A stretch of 64,000 nt of DNA from DASYHS01 sp035998295 (GTDB lineage: Bacteria > Pseudomonadota > Alphaproteobacteria > Azospirillales > Azospirillaceae), in NCBI RefSeq assembly GCF_035998295.1, contig NZ_DASYHS010000224.1, positions 24,799-88,798 of the forward strand. The letters run 5' to 3'. Made by a program: the position numbers and the translations under genes. Below are positions 42,325-50,899 of the stretch, one piece after another. Positions within the stretch are counted from its first letter, which is position 1; each line of letters opens with the position of its first letter. The notes under the pieces are model-generated. The model did not search any database and was not told the DNA's origin. It was given only the letters and a program-made list of their open reading frames with translations.

Positions 42325-43443
42325 ATGCCCAAAACGATCCTGATCACCGGTGGCGCGGGCTTTATCGGATCTCATGTTGCCGACGAACTGCTGGCTTCTG
42401 GCTATCGAGTCCGAGTGCTGGACGTATTATCTGAGCAGGTCCATGGACCAGGGCAGAAACGTCCCGATTACCTCGCGGCCGACATCGAACTTCAAGTCGG
42501 CGACGTGCGCGATCCGGACGCCGTCCGCCGCGCGCTCGACGGCGTCGACGCGGTCTACCACTTCGCGGCGCTCGTCGGTGTCGGACAGAGCATGTACCAG
42601 GTCGGCGACTATGTCGGGGTGAACGACCTCGGTACCGCGACGCTGTTGCAGGCATTGATCGAGCGGCCGGTGGAGAAGCTGCTGGTCGCGAGCTCCATGA
42701 GCATCTACGGCGAGGGGATGTACCTGGACGCCCACGGCCACGAGGTGATCATCGAGGAGCGGAGCGTCGACCGCCTGAAGGCCGGGCTCTGGGAGCCCGC
42801 GAGCGGCAACGGCGGCGATCTCGTCCCGATCCCGACGCCCGAGACGAAGACGCCCAGTCTCGCCTCCATCTACGCGCTCAACAAATACGTCCAGGAGCGC
42901 ATGTGCCTGCTGATCGGCCAGGCCTATGGCATTCCCACGGTTGGGCTGCGCTTCTTCAACGTCTACGGCACCCGCCAGGCTCTCTCCAATCCCTATACGG
43001 GGGTGCTGGCGATCTTCGCTTCGCGGTTGCTGAACGGCAAGCCGCCGTTGATCTTCGAAGACGGGCTCCAGCGGCGCAATTTCGTCCATGTCGGCGACGT
43101 CGCCCGCTGCTGCGTGCTGGCGCTGCGGTCGGATCGCGCCGACGGGCAGGTCTTCAACGTCTCCACGGACGAGGAGATGACCGTCCGCGAGGCGGCGCGC
43201 AAGCTGGCCGAGGCGATGGACAAGCCTCGACTGGAACCGGGCATCACCGGGAAATTCCGTGTCGGCGACATCCGTCACTGCTTTGCCGACATCCGGCGCG
43301 CACGCGAGCTGCTCGGCTACCAGCCGCAAGTCGCGCTCGAGGACGGGCTGGGCGAACTGGTCGACTGGCTCGCCGGCCAGGTCGCAGTGGATCGTGTGGA
43401 GGTGATGCAACGCGAGCTGGCGGCCAGGGGCCTGTCCGCATGA
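42325..43443 (+). CDS. dTDP-L-rhamnose 4-epimerase-like extended SDR
   Basis: A 372-residue nucleotide-sugar epimerase. The NAD loop is TGGAGFIGSHV at residues 8-18; the catalytic residues are SSMSIYGEG and Y-x-x-x-K in YALNKY near residue 190. The long insert at about residues 130-170 with a run of Pro/Thr before SLASIYAL, and the blocks LRFFNVYGTRQALSNPYTGV and LIFEDGLQRRNFVH, match dTDP-L-rhamnose 4-epimerases, which make dTDP-6-deoxy-L-talose. GAGGA sits 5 bases ahead of the ATG. It starts a seven-gene operon; its stop overlaps the next start as ATGA. Confidence 0.85.
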   Translation: MPKTILITGGAGFIGSHVADELLASGYRVRVLDVLSEQVHGPGQKRPDYLAADIELQVGDVRDPDAVRRALDGVDAVYHFAALVGVGQSMYQVGDYVGVNDLGTATLLQALIERPVEKLLVASSMSIYGEGMYLDAHGHEVIIEERSVDRLKAGLWEPASGNGGDLVPIPTPETKTPSLASIYALNKYVQERMCLLIGQAYGIPTVGLRFFNVYGTRQALSNPYTGVLAIFASRLLNGKPPLIFEDGLQRRNFVHVGDVARCCVLALRSDRADGQVFNVSTDEEMTVREAARKLAEAMDKPRLEPGITGKFRVGDIRHCFADIRRARELLGYQPQVALEDGLGELVDWLAGQVAVDRVEVMQRELAARGLSA

Positions 43444-44540
43444 CCCCGCCCACCACTCCCACGCCGGTGGGCACCGCCGACCGGCGCCCGGTCCTGGTCA
43501 CCGGCGGAGCCGGCTTCGTCGGGACCAATCTGGTCGACCGCCTCGCCACCGCCGGTCACCGCGCCATCGTGCTGGACAGCCTCGCCCGGCCGGGGGTCGA
43601 GCAGAACCTCCTGTGGCTGCGCGAGAAGCACGGCGACGCCGTCACGGTCGAGATCGCCGACATGCGCGATGCCGCCACGGTCCGGCGGGCGGTGTCCCAA
43701 GCGTCCGCCGTCTACCATTTCGCGGCTCAGGTCGCAGTCACGACGAGCCTGTCCAACCCGATCGACGATTTCGAGGTGAACGCCCGCGGCACGCTCAACC
43801 TGCTGGAGGCGGTGCGCGCGCAGGCCTCCCCGCCACCGCTCGTCTTCACGTCCACCAACAAGGTCTACGGCCGGCTGGACGACATCGCGATCGAGCGGGC
43901 GGACGAGCGCTGGCAGCCGGCGGATCCCGCCTTGTGCGCATCGGGCATCTCCGAAGACCGGCCACTCGACTTCCACAGCCCCTATGGCTGCTCCAAGGGG
44001 GCCGCCGACCAGTACGTCCTCGATTATGCCCGGACCTACGGGCTGCCCGCGACCGTGCTGCGCATGAGCTGCATCTACGGCCCCCACCAGTTCGGAACCG
44101 AAGACCAGGGATGGGTCGCGCATTTCCTGCTCAGCGCGCTGCAGGGCAGCACGATCACGCTGTACGGCGACGGCAGGCAGGTTCGCGACGTCCTGTTCGT
44201 CGACGACCTCATCGAGGCGATGCTGCTCGCGCGCGAGGCGATCACCGACCTCTCCGGCCGGGCGTTCAACATCGGCGGCGGTCCCGCCAATGCGATCAGC
44301 CTGCGCGAGCTGCTGCACCTGATCGGCGAGTTGACCGGACGCCGGCCCAACGTCGTCTACGGCCCCTGGCGGCCCGGCGACCAACGCTACTACGTGTCCG
44401 ACACCGGCCGGTTTCGGGCATCGACCGGCTGGCAGCCCAAGGTGGCCGTCGCAAGCGGCGTCGAGCGCCTGGCCCGCTGGCTCGCCGAGAACCGCCTCGA
44501 CGGAGCGGGCACGCCGCATCAGCGGAGGGCCGCGTCATGA
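43440..44540 (+). CDS. CDP-paratose 2-epimerase-like extended SDR
   Basis: A 366-residue NAD-dependent sugar epimerase/dehydratase. GGAGFVGTNLVDRLA at residues 22-36 binds NAD. TSTNKVYG and SPYGCSKGAADQYV carry the Ser/Thr and the Tyr/Lys pair. STNKVYG and the GPHQFGTEDQGWVAHF segment match CDP-paratose 2-epimerase (tyvelose pathway) and close relatives. Its start overlaps the previous stop by 4 bp and its own stop overlaps the radical SAM start. Together with the first gene it should set the sugar donors of the operon. Confidence 0.82.
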   Translation: MTPPTTPTPVGTADRRPVLVTGGAGFVGTNLVDRLATAGHRAIVLDSLARPGVEQNLLWLREKHGDAVTVEIADMRDAATVRRAVSQASAVYHFAAQVAVTTSLSNPIDDFEVNARGTLNLLEAVRAQASPPPLVFTSTNKVYGRLDDIAIERADERWQPADPALCASGISEDRPLDFHSPYGCSKGAADQYVLDYARTYGLPATVLRMSCIYGPHQFGTEDQGWVAHFLLSALQGSTITLYGDGRQVRDVLFVDDLIEAMLLAREAITDLSGRAFNIGGGPANAISLRELLHLIGELTGRRPNVVYGPWRPGDQRYYVSDTGRFRASTGWQPKVAVASGVERLARWLAENRLDGAGTPHQRRAAS

Positions 44541-45868
44541 GGTTCGCACTGATCAATCCGGGCTGGAGCTTCGAGGGCAGCATCTATTTCGGGTGCCGGG
44601 AACCGCATCTCCCTCTCGAGTTCGGCTACGCCAAGGCACTGATCGAGCGGGCCGGACACGAGGCGGAGATCATCGACGGCCAACTCTTCGGGCTGTCCGA
44701 GAGCGACATTCGGGCGCGGGTCTCGGCCCTGCGTCCGGATTTCACCGTGATCACGACCGCTCCCAGCTATCTCTTCTGGCGCTGCGCGCCGCCGGAGCTG
44801 CGTGTTCCCCAGGCCATGGCGACGGCCCTGTCGGACATCGGCGGCACCCTGGTCGCGGTCGGGCCGCACGGGTCCACGACGCCGCGCGCCGCCTTCGGCA
44901 AGCTCGGCGTCGACATCCTGGTGATGGGCGAGTTCGAGGAGATTCTGCCCCGTCTCGCCGAAGAGCCGCTGGAGGCGATCCCCTCCGTCGTCTACGGCCC
45001 GCGCGGCGCCGCCTACGAGGACGTAACGGTCCGCGGCGGGCCGTGGGCCGGCCGCTTTACCGACCTTCCGGCACTGCGCTGGCCGGACGAGTGGGTCGCC
45101 CGTCACCACCACCATCATCATCGCTTCGACCGGGAGCCGGCAGGCCCCGGCGCCGAGGTCGAGGCATCGCGCGGCTGTCCCTACACGTGCAGCTTCTGCG
45201 CCAAGGAGAACTTCCGCGACAAGTACCGGCGCCGTCCCGTACCGGTGATCCTGGAGGAAATCGACGGCCTGATCGCCCAGGGCGTCCGATACGTCTACTT
45301 CATCGACGAAATCTTCCTGCCCAATGCCGATCTGCTGGAGGCACTGGCCGAGCGGCCGGTCGAGTTCGGCATCCAGACCCGCATCGACCTCTGGAAGCCG
45401 GACATGCTGGACCTGCTGGGGCGCGCCGGATGCGTCTCGATCGAGGCCGGGGTAGAAAGCCTGACGCCGGAAGGACGTCAGGCGCTCGACAAGAAGTGCC
45501 GGATGTCGACCGATGAGCTGACCGAGCGGCTTGTGCATGCCCGGCGCACCGTTCCCTTCGTCCAGGCCAATCTGATCGAGGCGGGTACCGACGATCCGGC
45601 CGAGGTGGAGGCGTGGCGCGACCATCTGCGCGAGCATGGCGTCTGGGCCAACGAGCCGGTGCCGCTGTTTCCGTATCCCGGCTCGCCCGACTACCGCAAG
45701 CTGTGGGGCTTGCCCGACGATCGCGCTTGGGAGCGCGCCCACGATCATTACCTGCACCACCACGTCGACTTCAGCGACATACAGGAGGCCCATCCACTTC
45801 CGCTCGACGTGCTGGAGCGCACGCCCTCGCGCCCGCGCAGGCGGGCAGGCGACGGGCCCGCGCAGTGA
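44537..45868 (+). CDS. B12-binding-type radical SAM protein with natural six-His run
   Basis: A 443-residue enzyme. Residues about 1-150 resemble a cobalamin-binding Rossmann domain (MRFALINPGWSFEGSIYFG, then YAKALIERAGHEAEIID). The radical SAM cluster motif is CPYTCSFCAK (CxxxCxxC) near residue 214. The barrel continues with FIDEIFLPN and IQTRIDLWKPDML. Just ahead of the cluster, residues about 190-195 are six consecutive histidines encoded by mixed CAC/CAT codons. This enzyme type performs methylation or rearrangement on unreactive carbons; in a sugar operon it may modify a sugar or lipid carrier. The start overlaps the epimerase stop (ATGA). Confidence 0.85.
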   Translation: MRFALINPGWSFEGSIYFGCREPHLPLEFGYAKALIERAGHEAEIIDGQLFGLSESDIRARVSALRPDFTVITTAPSYLFWRCAPPELRVPQAMATALSDIGGTLVAVGPHGSTTPRAAFGKLGVDILVMGEFEEILPRLAEEPLEAIPSVVYGPRGAAYEDVTVRGGPWAGRFTDLPALRWPDEWVARHHHHHHRFDREPAGPGAEVEASRGCPYTCSFCAKENFRDKYRRRPVPVILEEIDGLIAQGVRYVYFIDEIFLPNADLLEALAERPVEFGIQTRIDLWKPDMLDLLGRAGCVSIEAGVESLTPEGRQALDKKCRMSTDELTERLVHARRTVPFVQANLIEAGTDDPAEVEAWRDHLREHGVWANEPVPLFPYPGSPDYRKLWGLPDDRAWERAHDHYLHHHVDFSDIQEAHPLPLDVLERTPSRPRRRAGDGPAQ

Positions 45869-47022
45869 GGTGCGGGACGCCCGTGCGCAGGGTGCTGATG
45901 ACGACCGACACGATCGGCGGCGTCTGGGACTACTCCCTGGAACTGGCGGCGGGGCTGGCGGAGCACGGCATATCGGTGGACTTGGCAGCACTGGGCGCCG
46001 CACCGCAACCCGCCCGCCTGCGCCCCATCCCGGGACTGCGCCTGTACCATCTGGACTGCCGGCTCGAATGGATGCGCGACAGCGAGGAGGACGTGGCCCG
46101 CTCGGGCGACTGGCTGCTGGCCCTCGAGCGGCGGACCCGGCCCGACATCGTGCACGTCAACGGCTTCGCCCATGCCGCCCTCCCCTTCCCGGCCCCCGTG
46201 CTGGCCGTCGTGCATAGCTGCGTGCTGTCCTGGTGGCGCCATGTCCACGGTGCCGACGCCCCGGCCGAGTGGAACGGCTATGCCGGCCGCGTGCGCGCCG
46301 GACTGGCGGCGGCCCGGCTCGTGACGGCGCCGACCCGGGCCATGCTCGAGGAGGCGCGCGCCCTGTACGGTCCCCTGCCCCACGCTCGCGTGCTGCACAA
46401 CGGGCGCGACCCGCGGCGCTATCCCCCCGGCCGCAAGGAGCCGCTCGTGCTCGGCGCCGGCCGGCTGTGGGACGATGCCAAGAACGTCGCAGCGCTGGCC
46501 GCAGCCGCCAAGCACCTGGAATGGCCGGTGGTGCTCGCCGGCGCCGCCGACCATCCCGAAGGCGGCAGCATCCCGCTCGACGGCGTGCGCTGCCTTGGCG
46601 CCCTGCCGTCCGCCGAGCTGGCGCGGTGGTTCGCCCGGGCCGCCGTCTTCGCGATGCCCGCGCGCTACGAGCCGTTCGGCCTTTCGGTGCTGGAAGCCGC
46701 GATGGCCGGCTGCGCCCTCGTGCTGGGCGACATCGGGAGCCTGCGCGAACTGTGGGACGAGGCCGCGCTGTTCGTGCCCCCGGACGACGTGGAGGCCCTG
46801 GCCTCGGCCATCCGCCGGCTCGCCGCGGACGATGCGTTGCGCGACCGCATGTCGGATGCGGCACGCACGCGTGCGCGCCGCTATACTGCGGACCGGATGA
46901 CCGAGGGCTACGTCTCGGCCTACTCGGACATCCTGGTGGAACCTGCTGCCGGTTTCCCCTTCGCCGGACGCGGCGCGGCCACCGCCGCTCCCGCCATCCT
47001 CCCATCCCCAGCCGAACGTTGA
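45865..47022 (+). CDS. GT4-family glycosyltransferase
   Basis: A 385-residue GT-B glycosyltransferase. The N-terminal glycine-rich acceptor loop is MTTDTIGGVWDYSLELA, and the C-terminal nucleotide-sugar site has ARYEPFGLSVLEAAMAG, the E-x7-E motif of family GT4. DPRRYPPGRKEPLVLGAGRLWDDAKN is the hinge with the phosphate-binding region. The start is taken as GTG 45865, which overlaps the radical SAM stop as GTGA; the next in-frame Met is 11 codons later. It lacks a membrane anchor. Confidence 0.85.
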   Translation: MRCGTPVRRVLMTTDTIGGVWDYSLELAAGLAEHGISVDLAALGAAPQPARLRPIPGLRLYHLDCRLEWMRDSEEDVARSGDWLLALERRTRPDIVHVNGFAHAALPFPAPVLAVVHSCVLSWWRHVHGADAPAEWNGYAGRVRAGLAAARLVTAPTRAMLEEARALYGPLPHARVLHNGRDPRRYPPGRKEPLVLGAGRLWDDAKNVAALAAAAKHLEWPVVLAGAADHPEGGSIPLDGVRCLGALPSAELARWFARAAVFAMPARYEPFGLSVLEAAMAGCALVLGDIGSLRELWDEAALFVPPDDVEALASAIRRLAADDALRDRMSDAARTRARRYTADRMTEGYVSAYSDILVEPAAGFPFAGRGAATAAPAILPSPAER

Positions 47023-47027
47023 GCGTC

Positions 47028-48146
47028 ATGCGCTTCGTCTTCTTCTCCCATTCGCTGGTCTCGGACTGGAACCACGGCAACGCGCATTTCCTGCGCGGGA
47101 TCGTGCGCGAGCTCGTCAACCGCGGGCACCACGTCCGGGTCTACGAGCCGAAAGACGGCTGGAGCCGTCGAAACCTGCTCGCGGACCGCGGGGAAAGAGC
47201 CGTCGAGGAGTTCCGGGAGGCATTCCCGACGCTCGACTCGCATCTCTACGACCCCGCGACCATAGACCTCGACCTGGCGCTCGACGGCGCGGACGTCGTG
47301 ATCGTGCACGAATGGAACGATCACGACCTGATAGCGCGGCTGGGCCGGCGGCGTGCGAACGGCGGCCGGTTCCGCCTGCTGTTCCACGACACCCATCACC
47401 GGACCATGAGCGATCCGCACGCCATGGCGCGCTACGATCTCTCCGCCTACGACGGAGTGCTCGCCTACGGCGCGGTGATCGCGGAGATCTACCGCATGAT
47501 GGGGTGGGGCCGACAGGCGTGGGTCTGGCACGAGGCGGCCGATACCGCGCTGTTCCGGCCCTTGGAGGGACGCCCCGTGGAAGGCGATCTGGTTTGGGTC
47601 GGCAACTGGGGCGATGGCGAACGTTCGGTGGAGCTGGGCGAGTTCCTGCTGTTGCCGATCCGCGCGCTGAAGCTGAAGGCGCGCATCTACGGAGTACGCT
47701 ATCCCGACGACGCCCGGAGCGCGCTGATGCTCTCGGGCGCCCATTATGCCGGATACCTGCCCAACCACCTCGCCCCCGAGGCGTTCGCCAGGTTCCGCGC
47801 CACGGTGCACGTGCCCCGGCGCTACTATTCCGAAAGCCTGCCGGGCATCCCGACGATCCGCGTCTTCGAAGCGCTCGCCTGTGGAATACCCCTGGTCAGC
47901 TCGCCCTGGCAGGACAGCGAAAGCCTGTTCAGGCCGGGAACCGACTTCCTGGTGGCGAGCGACCGGGCCCAGATGGAGAGCCGGCTGCGCGACGTGCTGA
48001 ACGACGATGGGCTGCGGCAGAGCTTGATCGAGCATGGGCTGGAAACGATCCGCAGCCGCCATACCTGCGCGCATCGCGTGGACGAGCTGATCGGGCTGTG
48101 CCGATCGCTGGCCTCGGAAAACCCGCTGCTGATGGAGGCGCGCTGA
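47028..48146 (+). CDS. CgeB-like glycosyltransferase, copy 1
   Basis: A 372-residue GT-B protein. The start MRFVFFSHSLVSDWNHGNAH gives an S-L-V-S-x-W-x-x-G motif shared by the next two genes. The C-terminal half carries FEALACGIPLVSSPWQDSESLF, the donor site of CgeB-type (COG4641) transferases. Copy 1 is the most divergent of the three and has extra His-rich text (FHDTHHRTMSDPHAM) in the middle. ATG 47028 begins 5 bp after the preceding stop. Confidence 0.8.
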   Translation: MRFVFFSHSLVSDWNHGNAHFLRGIVRELVNRGHHVRVYEPKDGWSRRNLLADRGERAVEEFREAFPTLDSHLYDPATIDLDLALDGADVVIVHEWNDHDLIARLGRRRANGGRFRLLFHDTHHRTMSDPHAMARYDLSAYDGVLAYGAVIAEIYRMMGWGRQAWVWHEAADTALFRPLEGRPVEGDLVWVGNWGDGERSVELGEFLLLPIRALKLKARIYGVRYPDDARSALMLSGAHYAGYLPNHLAPEAFARFRATVHVPRRYYSESLPGIPTIRVFEALACGIPLVSSPWQDSESLFRPGTDFLVASDRAQMESRLRDVLNDDGLRQSLIEHGLETIRSRHTCAHRVDELIGLCRSLASENPLLMEAR

Positions 48147-49243
48147 TGGCGGGGCTCGACATCGCCTTCTTCGGATCGAGCCTCGTCTCGGCCTACTGGA
48201 ACGGGGCGGCCACCTACTACCGCGGCATCATCCGCGCGCTGGCCGCCGGCGGGCACCGGGTCACCTTCTACGAGCCGGATGCCTATGAACGGCAGAAACA
48301 CCGCGACATCGACGATCCGCCCTGGGCAAAGGTTGTCGTTTACGGCGCCGACCCCGCGAGCGCCGAGGCCGCGCTCGATCAGGCGCGCGGCGCCGACGTC
48401 ATCGTGAAGGCCAGCGGCGTAGGCGCCAACGACGCCTTGCTGGAAGCGGCGGTGCCGGCCATGAAGCGGCCGGATGCACTGGCGATCTTCTGGGACGTGG
48501 ATGCACCTGCGACGCTCGCGCGCATGCGCGCCGACCCCGACGACCCGTTCAGGCGGGAGGTCGCCCGCTACGACATGGTGCTGACCTACGGCGGCGGCGC
48601 GCCGGTGGTCGACGCCTATCGCGGCTTCGGCGCACGCTTCTGCACGCCCGTCTACAACGCGCTCGACCCGGAGACGCACCATCCGGTGCCCCATGACCCG
48701 CGCTTCGCCGCCGACCTGACTTTCGTCGGAAACCGCCTGCCCGACCGGGAACGGCGGGTGGAGACCTTCTTCCTCGACGCGGCGGCACGCCTGCCCGGGC
48801 ACCGGTTCCTGCTCGGCGGCAGCGGCTGGGCCGACAAGCCGATGCCGGCCAACGTGCACGACCTCGGGCACGTCTACACCGCCGACCACAACGCCCTGAA
48901 CTGCTCCGCGCTCGCCGTGCTCAACGTGACCCGCGACAGCATGGCCGAGACCGGCTTTTCGCCCCCAACCCGCGTCTTCGAGGCGGCCGGGGCCGGAGCG
49001 TGCCTCGTGACCGACGCCTGGGAGGGTATCGACTTGTTCCTGGAACCCGATCGCGAGGTCCTCGTCGCGCGCGACGGGGACGAGGTGGCGCGGCACGTCG
49101 CCTCCCTCACTCCCGACCATGCGAGCCGGATCGGCGAAAGGGCACGCGCCCGGATGCTCGACGAGCATACCTACGCCCATCGCGCCCGCGAGGTCGAGCG
49201 GCTGCTCGCAAGCCGGGGGGCACAGGCGACGGTGCGGCCATGA
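48146..49243 (+). CDS. CgeB-like glycosyltransferase, copy 2
   Basis: A 365-residue paralogue of its neighbours. It shares SLVSAYWNGAATYYRGI at the N terminus, GHRVTFYEPDAYERQKHRDI, and FEAAGAGACLVTDAWEGIDLF with donor-site residues. A FVGNRLPDRE segment opens the second Rossmann domain. The ATG overlaps the last base of the previous stop (TGATG) and its own stop overlaps the next ATG by 4 bp. No signal or anchor is present. Confidence 0.8.
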   Translation: MAGLDIAFFGSSLVSAYWNGAATYYRGIIRALAAGGHRVTFYEPDAYERQKHRDIDDPPWAKVVVYGADPASAEAALDQARGADVIVKASGVGANDALLEAAVPAMKRPDALAIFWDVDAPATLARMRADPDDPFRREVARYDMVLTYGGGAPVVDAYRGFGARFCTPVYNALDPETHHPVPHDPRFAADLTFVGNRLPDRERRVETFFLDAAARLPGHRFLLGGSGWADKPMPANVHDLGHVYTADHNALNCSALAVLNVTRDSMAETGFSPPTRVFEAAGAGACLVTDAWEGIDLFLEPDREVLVARDGDEVARHVASLTPDHASRIGERARARMLDEHTYAHRAREVERLLASRGAQATVRP

Positions 49244-50367
49244 CGGATCTCGTTCTGGAAGCCAAGGCCAGGATCAAGCTGGACATCGTCTTCCTCGGGC
49301 TCTCCATAACCTCATCCTGGGGCAATGGACACGCGACGACGTATAGGGCGCTCGTAAAGGCGCTTGCACGGCGAGGCCACCGGGTCACGTTCCTGGAATG
49401 CGACAAGCCCTGGTATGCGGAGAACCGGGACCTGCCGGACCCGCCCTGGTGCCGCCTCGGCCTCTACGGCGACCTGGACGATCTGGCCTCGCGCTACGGT
49501 GCGCTCGTCGCCAAGGCCGATCTCGTCGTCGTCGGCTCGTTCGTGCCCGACGGCGTGAATGTCGGCGCCTGGGCGATCGAAACGGCACGCGGCCTCGTCG
49601 CCTTCTACGATATCGACACTCCGGTGACCCTGGCGAAGCTCGTCCGCGGCGACACCGAGTACCTCACTCCCGCCCTGATCTCCGAGTACGATCTCTACCT
49701 GTCCTTCACGGGGGGACCGACGCTCGACCGGCTGGAGAGCGAATACGGCGCCGCGATGGCACGCGCCCTCTACTGCTCGGTCGATCCCGACGACTACTTC
49801 CCCGGGACGGCGCCGGAGACGCTGGACCTCGGCTATCTCGGGACCTACAGCCCCGACCGCCAGCCCAAGATCGACCGGCTGCTGATCGAGCCCGCGCGCG
49901 CTTGGCCGGAGGGACGGTTCACGGTGGCGGGACCGCAGTACCCGGCCGGCATCGAGTGGCCAGCCAACGTCGCCCGCATCGACCATCTGGCGCCGGGGGA
50001 ACATCGGCGCTTCTACAACGCCCAGCGTTTCACGCTGAACGTGACGCGGGCGGACATGGTGGCCGCCGGCTGGTCGCCGAGCGTACGGCTGTTCGAGGCG
50101 GCCGCCTGCGGCACGCCGATCCTGTCGGACTGGTGGGAGGGTCTGGACGCCGTGTTCGAGCCGGGGCGCGAGATCCTGGTGGTCGATGGAACCGAGGACG
50201 TGCTCCGACATCTGCGCGACCTCGGCGAGGAGGACCGGCAGGCGCTCGCCAACGCGGCCCGGGCTCGCGTGCTCAAGGGCCATACGGCCGCCCACCGTGC
50301 CGCCGAGCTCGAAGCGTATGCGGCCGAAGCGTTCGCGACGACGCGCAGGCCCGCGAGCACGGCCTGA
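49240..50367 (+). CDS. CgeB-like glycosyltransferase, copy 3
   Basis: A 375-residue paralogue: LGLSITSSWGNGHATTYRALVKA at the N terminus, GHRVTFLECDKPWYAENRDL, an FYDIDTPVTL block parallel to FWDVDAPATL in copy 2, and FEAAACGTPILSDWWEGLD at the donor site. Copies 2 and 3 resemble each other most. It is the last gene of the operon and ends 3 bp from a convergent hemerythrin-like gene. Three related transferases in a row suggest stepwise addition of similar sugars. Confidence 0.8.
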   Translation: MTDLVLEAKARIKLDIVFLGLSITSSWGNGHATTYRALVKALARRGHRVTFLECDKPWYAENRDLPDPPWCRLGLYGDLDDLASRYGALVAKADLVVVGSFVPDGVNVGAWAIETARGLVAFYDIDTPVTLAKLVRGDTEYLTPALISEYDLYLSFTGGPTLDRLESEYGAAMARALYCSVDPDDYFPGTAPETLDLGYLGTYSPDRQPKIDRLLIEPARAWPEGRFTVAGPQYPAGIEWPANVARIDHLAPGEHRRFYNAQRFTLNVTRADMVAAGWSPSVRLFEAAACGTPILSDWWEGLDAVFEPGREILVVDGTEDVLRHLRDLGEEDRQALANAARARVLKGHTAAHRAAELEAYAAEAFATTRRPASTA

Positions 50368-50370
50368 CGC

Positions 50371-50832
50371 CTACACCCCTTCGCGCAGCCTGACCGCACG
50401 CGCCGTGCGCGTCAGGACACCGATGCGCTCCGGGGCGAGGTCATGCTGGAGCAGCGGGATCAGGGTTCCCGCCTCGATGAGGCACTGTTCCTCGAATGTC
50501 GCCTTGAGACGCTCGAAATCCGTGTACCACAGGCTGGGGTCGCCGAGATCCTGATCGTTCGACCGGTCGGCCCGGCGGGCTAGGTCGGCCGCAAGCTCCG
50601 CCACCGTCGCCTGACGCTCCCGGACGTCGGAGAGCGCCCCGGGGTTCTCAAACGTCCCGTCGAGCGCCGGGAGAACGGCTTCCTCCATCATGGCGCCGTG
50701 CGCCCGCCACAACCGGACCAGATGCGAGAGGGCCGCCTCGCGCTCCGCCGTCGCCTCGAACGGGGAATTGCCGGCGACGGCGAAGATCTCCCGCCCGGCC
50801 TCGTGGTCTTCCCTCATCAGATCCGTGATCAA
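50371..50832 (-). CDS. hemerythrin-like (HHE) protein with altered ligands
   Basis: A 153-residue four-helix protein. HHE-type helices carry REDHEAG with a first His near residue 9 and WRAHGAMMEEAVLP with His and Glu near 44-50. In the third expected motif, FEEQCLIEAGTLIPLL stands where most members have FEEH...E..LFP, so one or more iron ligands are replaced (Gln for His). It may bind iron differently or serve a structural role. The start is ATG 50832; it lies head-to-tail after phoU with a 67-bp gap. Confidence 0.7.
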   Translation of the reverse strand: MITDLMREDHEAGREIFAVAGNSPFEATAEREAALSHLVRLWRAHGAMMEEAVLPALDGTFENPGALSDVRERQATVAELAADLARRADRSNDQDLGDPSLWYTDFERLKATFEEQCLIEAGTLIPLLQHDLAPERIGVLTRTARAVRLREGV

Positions 50833-50864
50833 TGCCGTCCTCCCGAGCTGGCCGTCCCGGCATT

Positions 50865-50891
50865 GGAACCATCGACGGTGCCCGGGGTTCC
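50865..50891 (-). terminator. hairpin after phoU
   Basis: GGAACC and GGTTCC face each other over a GC-rich 15-base centre, 8 bp beyond the phoU stop on the minus strand. It is a weak candidate without a U tract. Confidence 0.35.
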
Positions 50892-50899
50892 GGCCGAAC

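Noticed and set aside
45108..45131. CAC/CAT run considered as a cloning tag or sequencing artefact
   Set aside because: Codons are mixed, the run is internal and the flanking frame is intact on both sides, so it is treated as natural.
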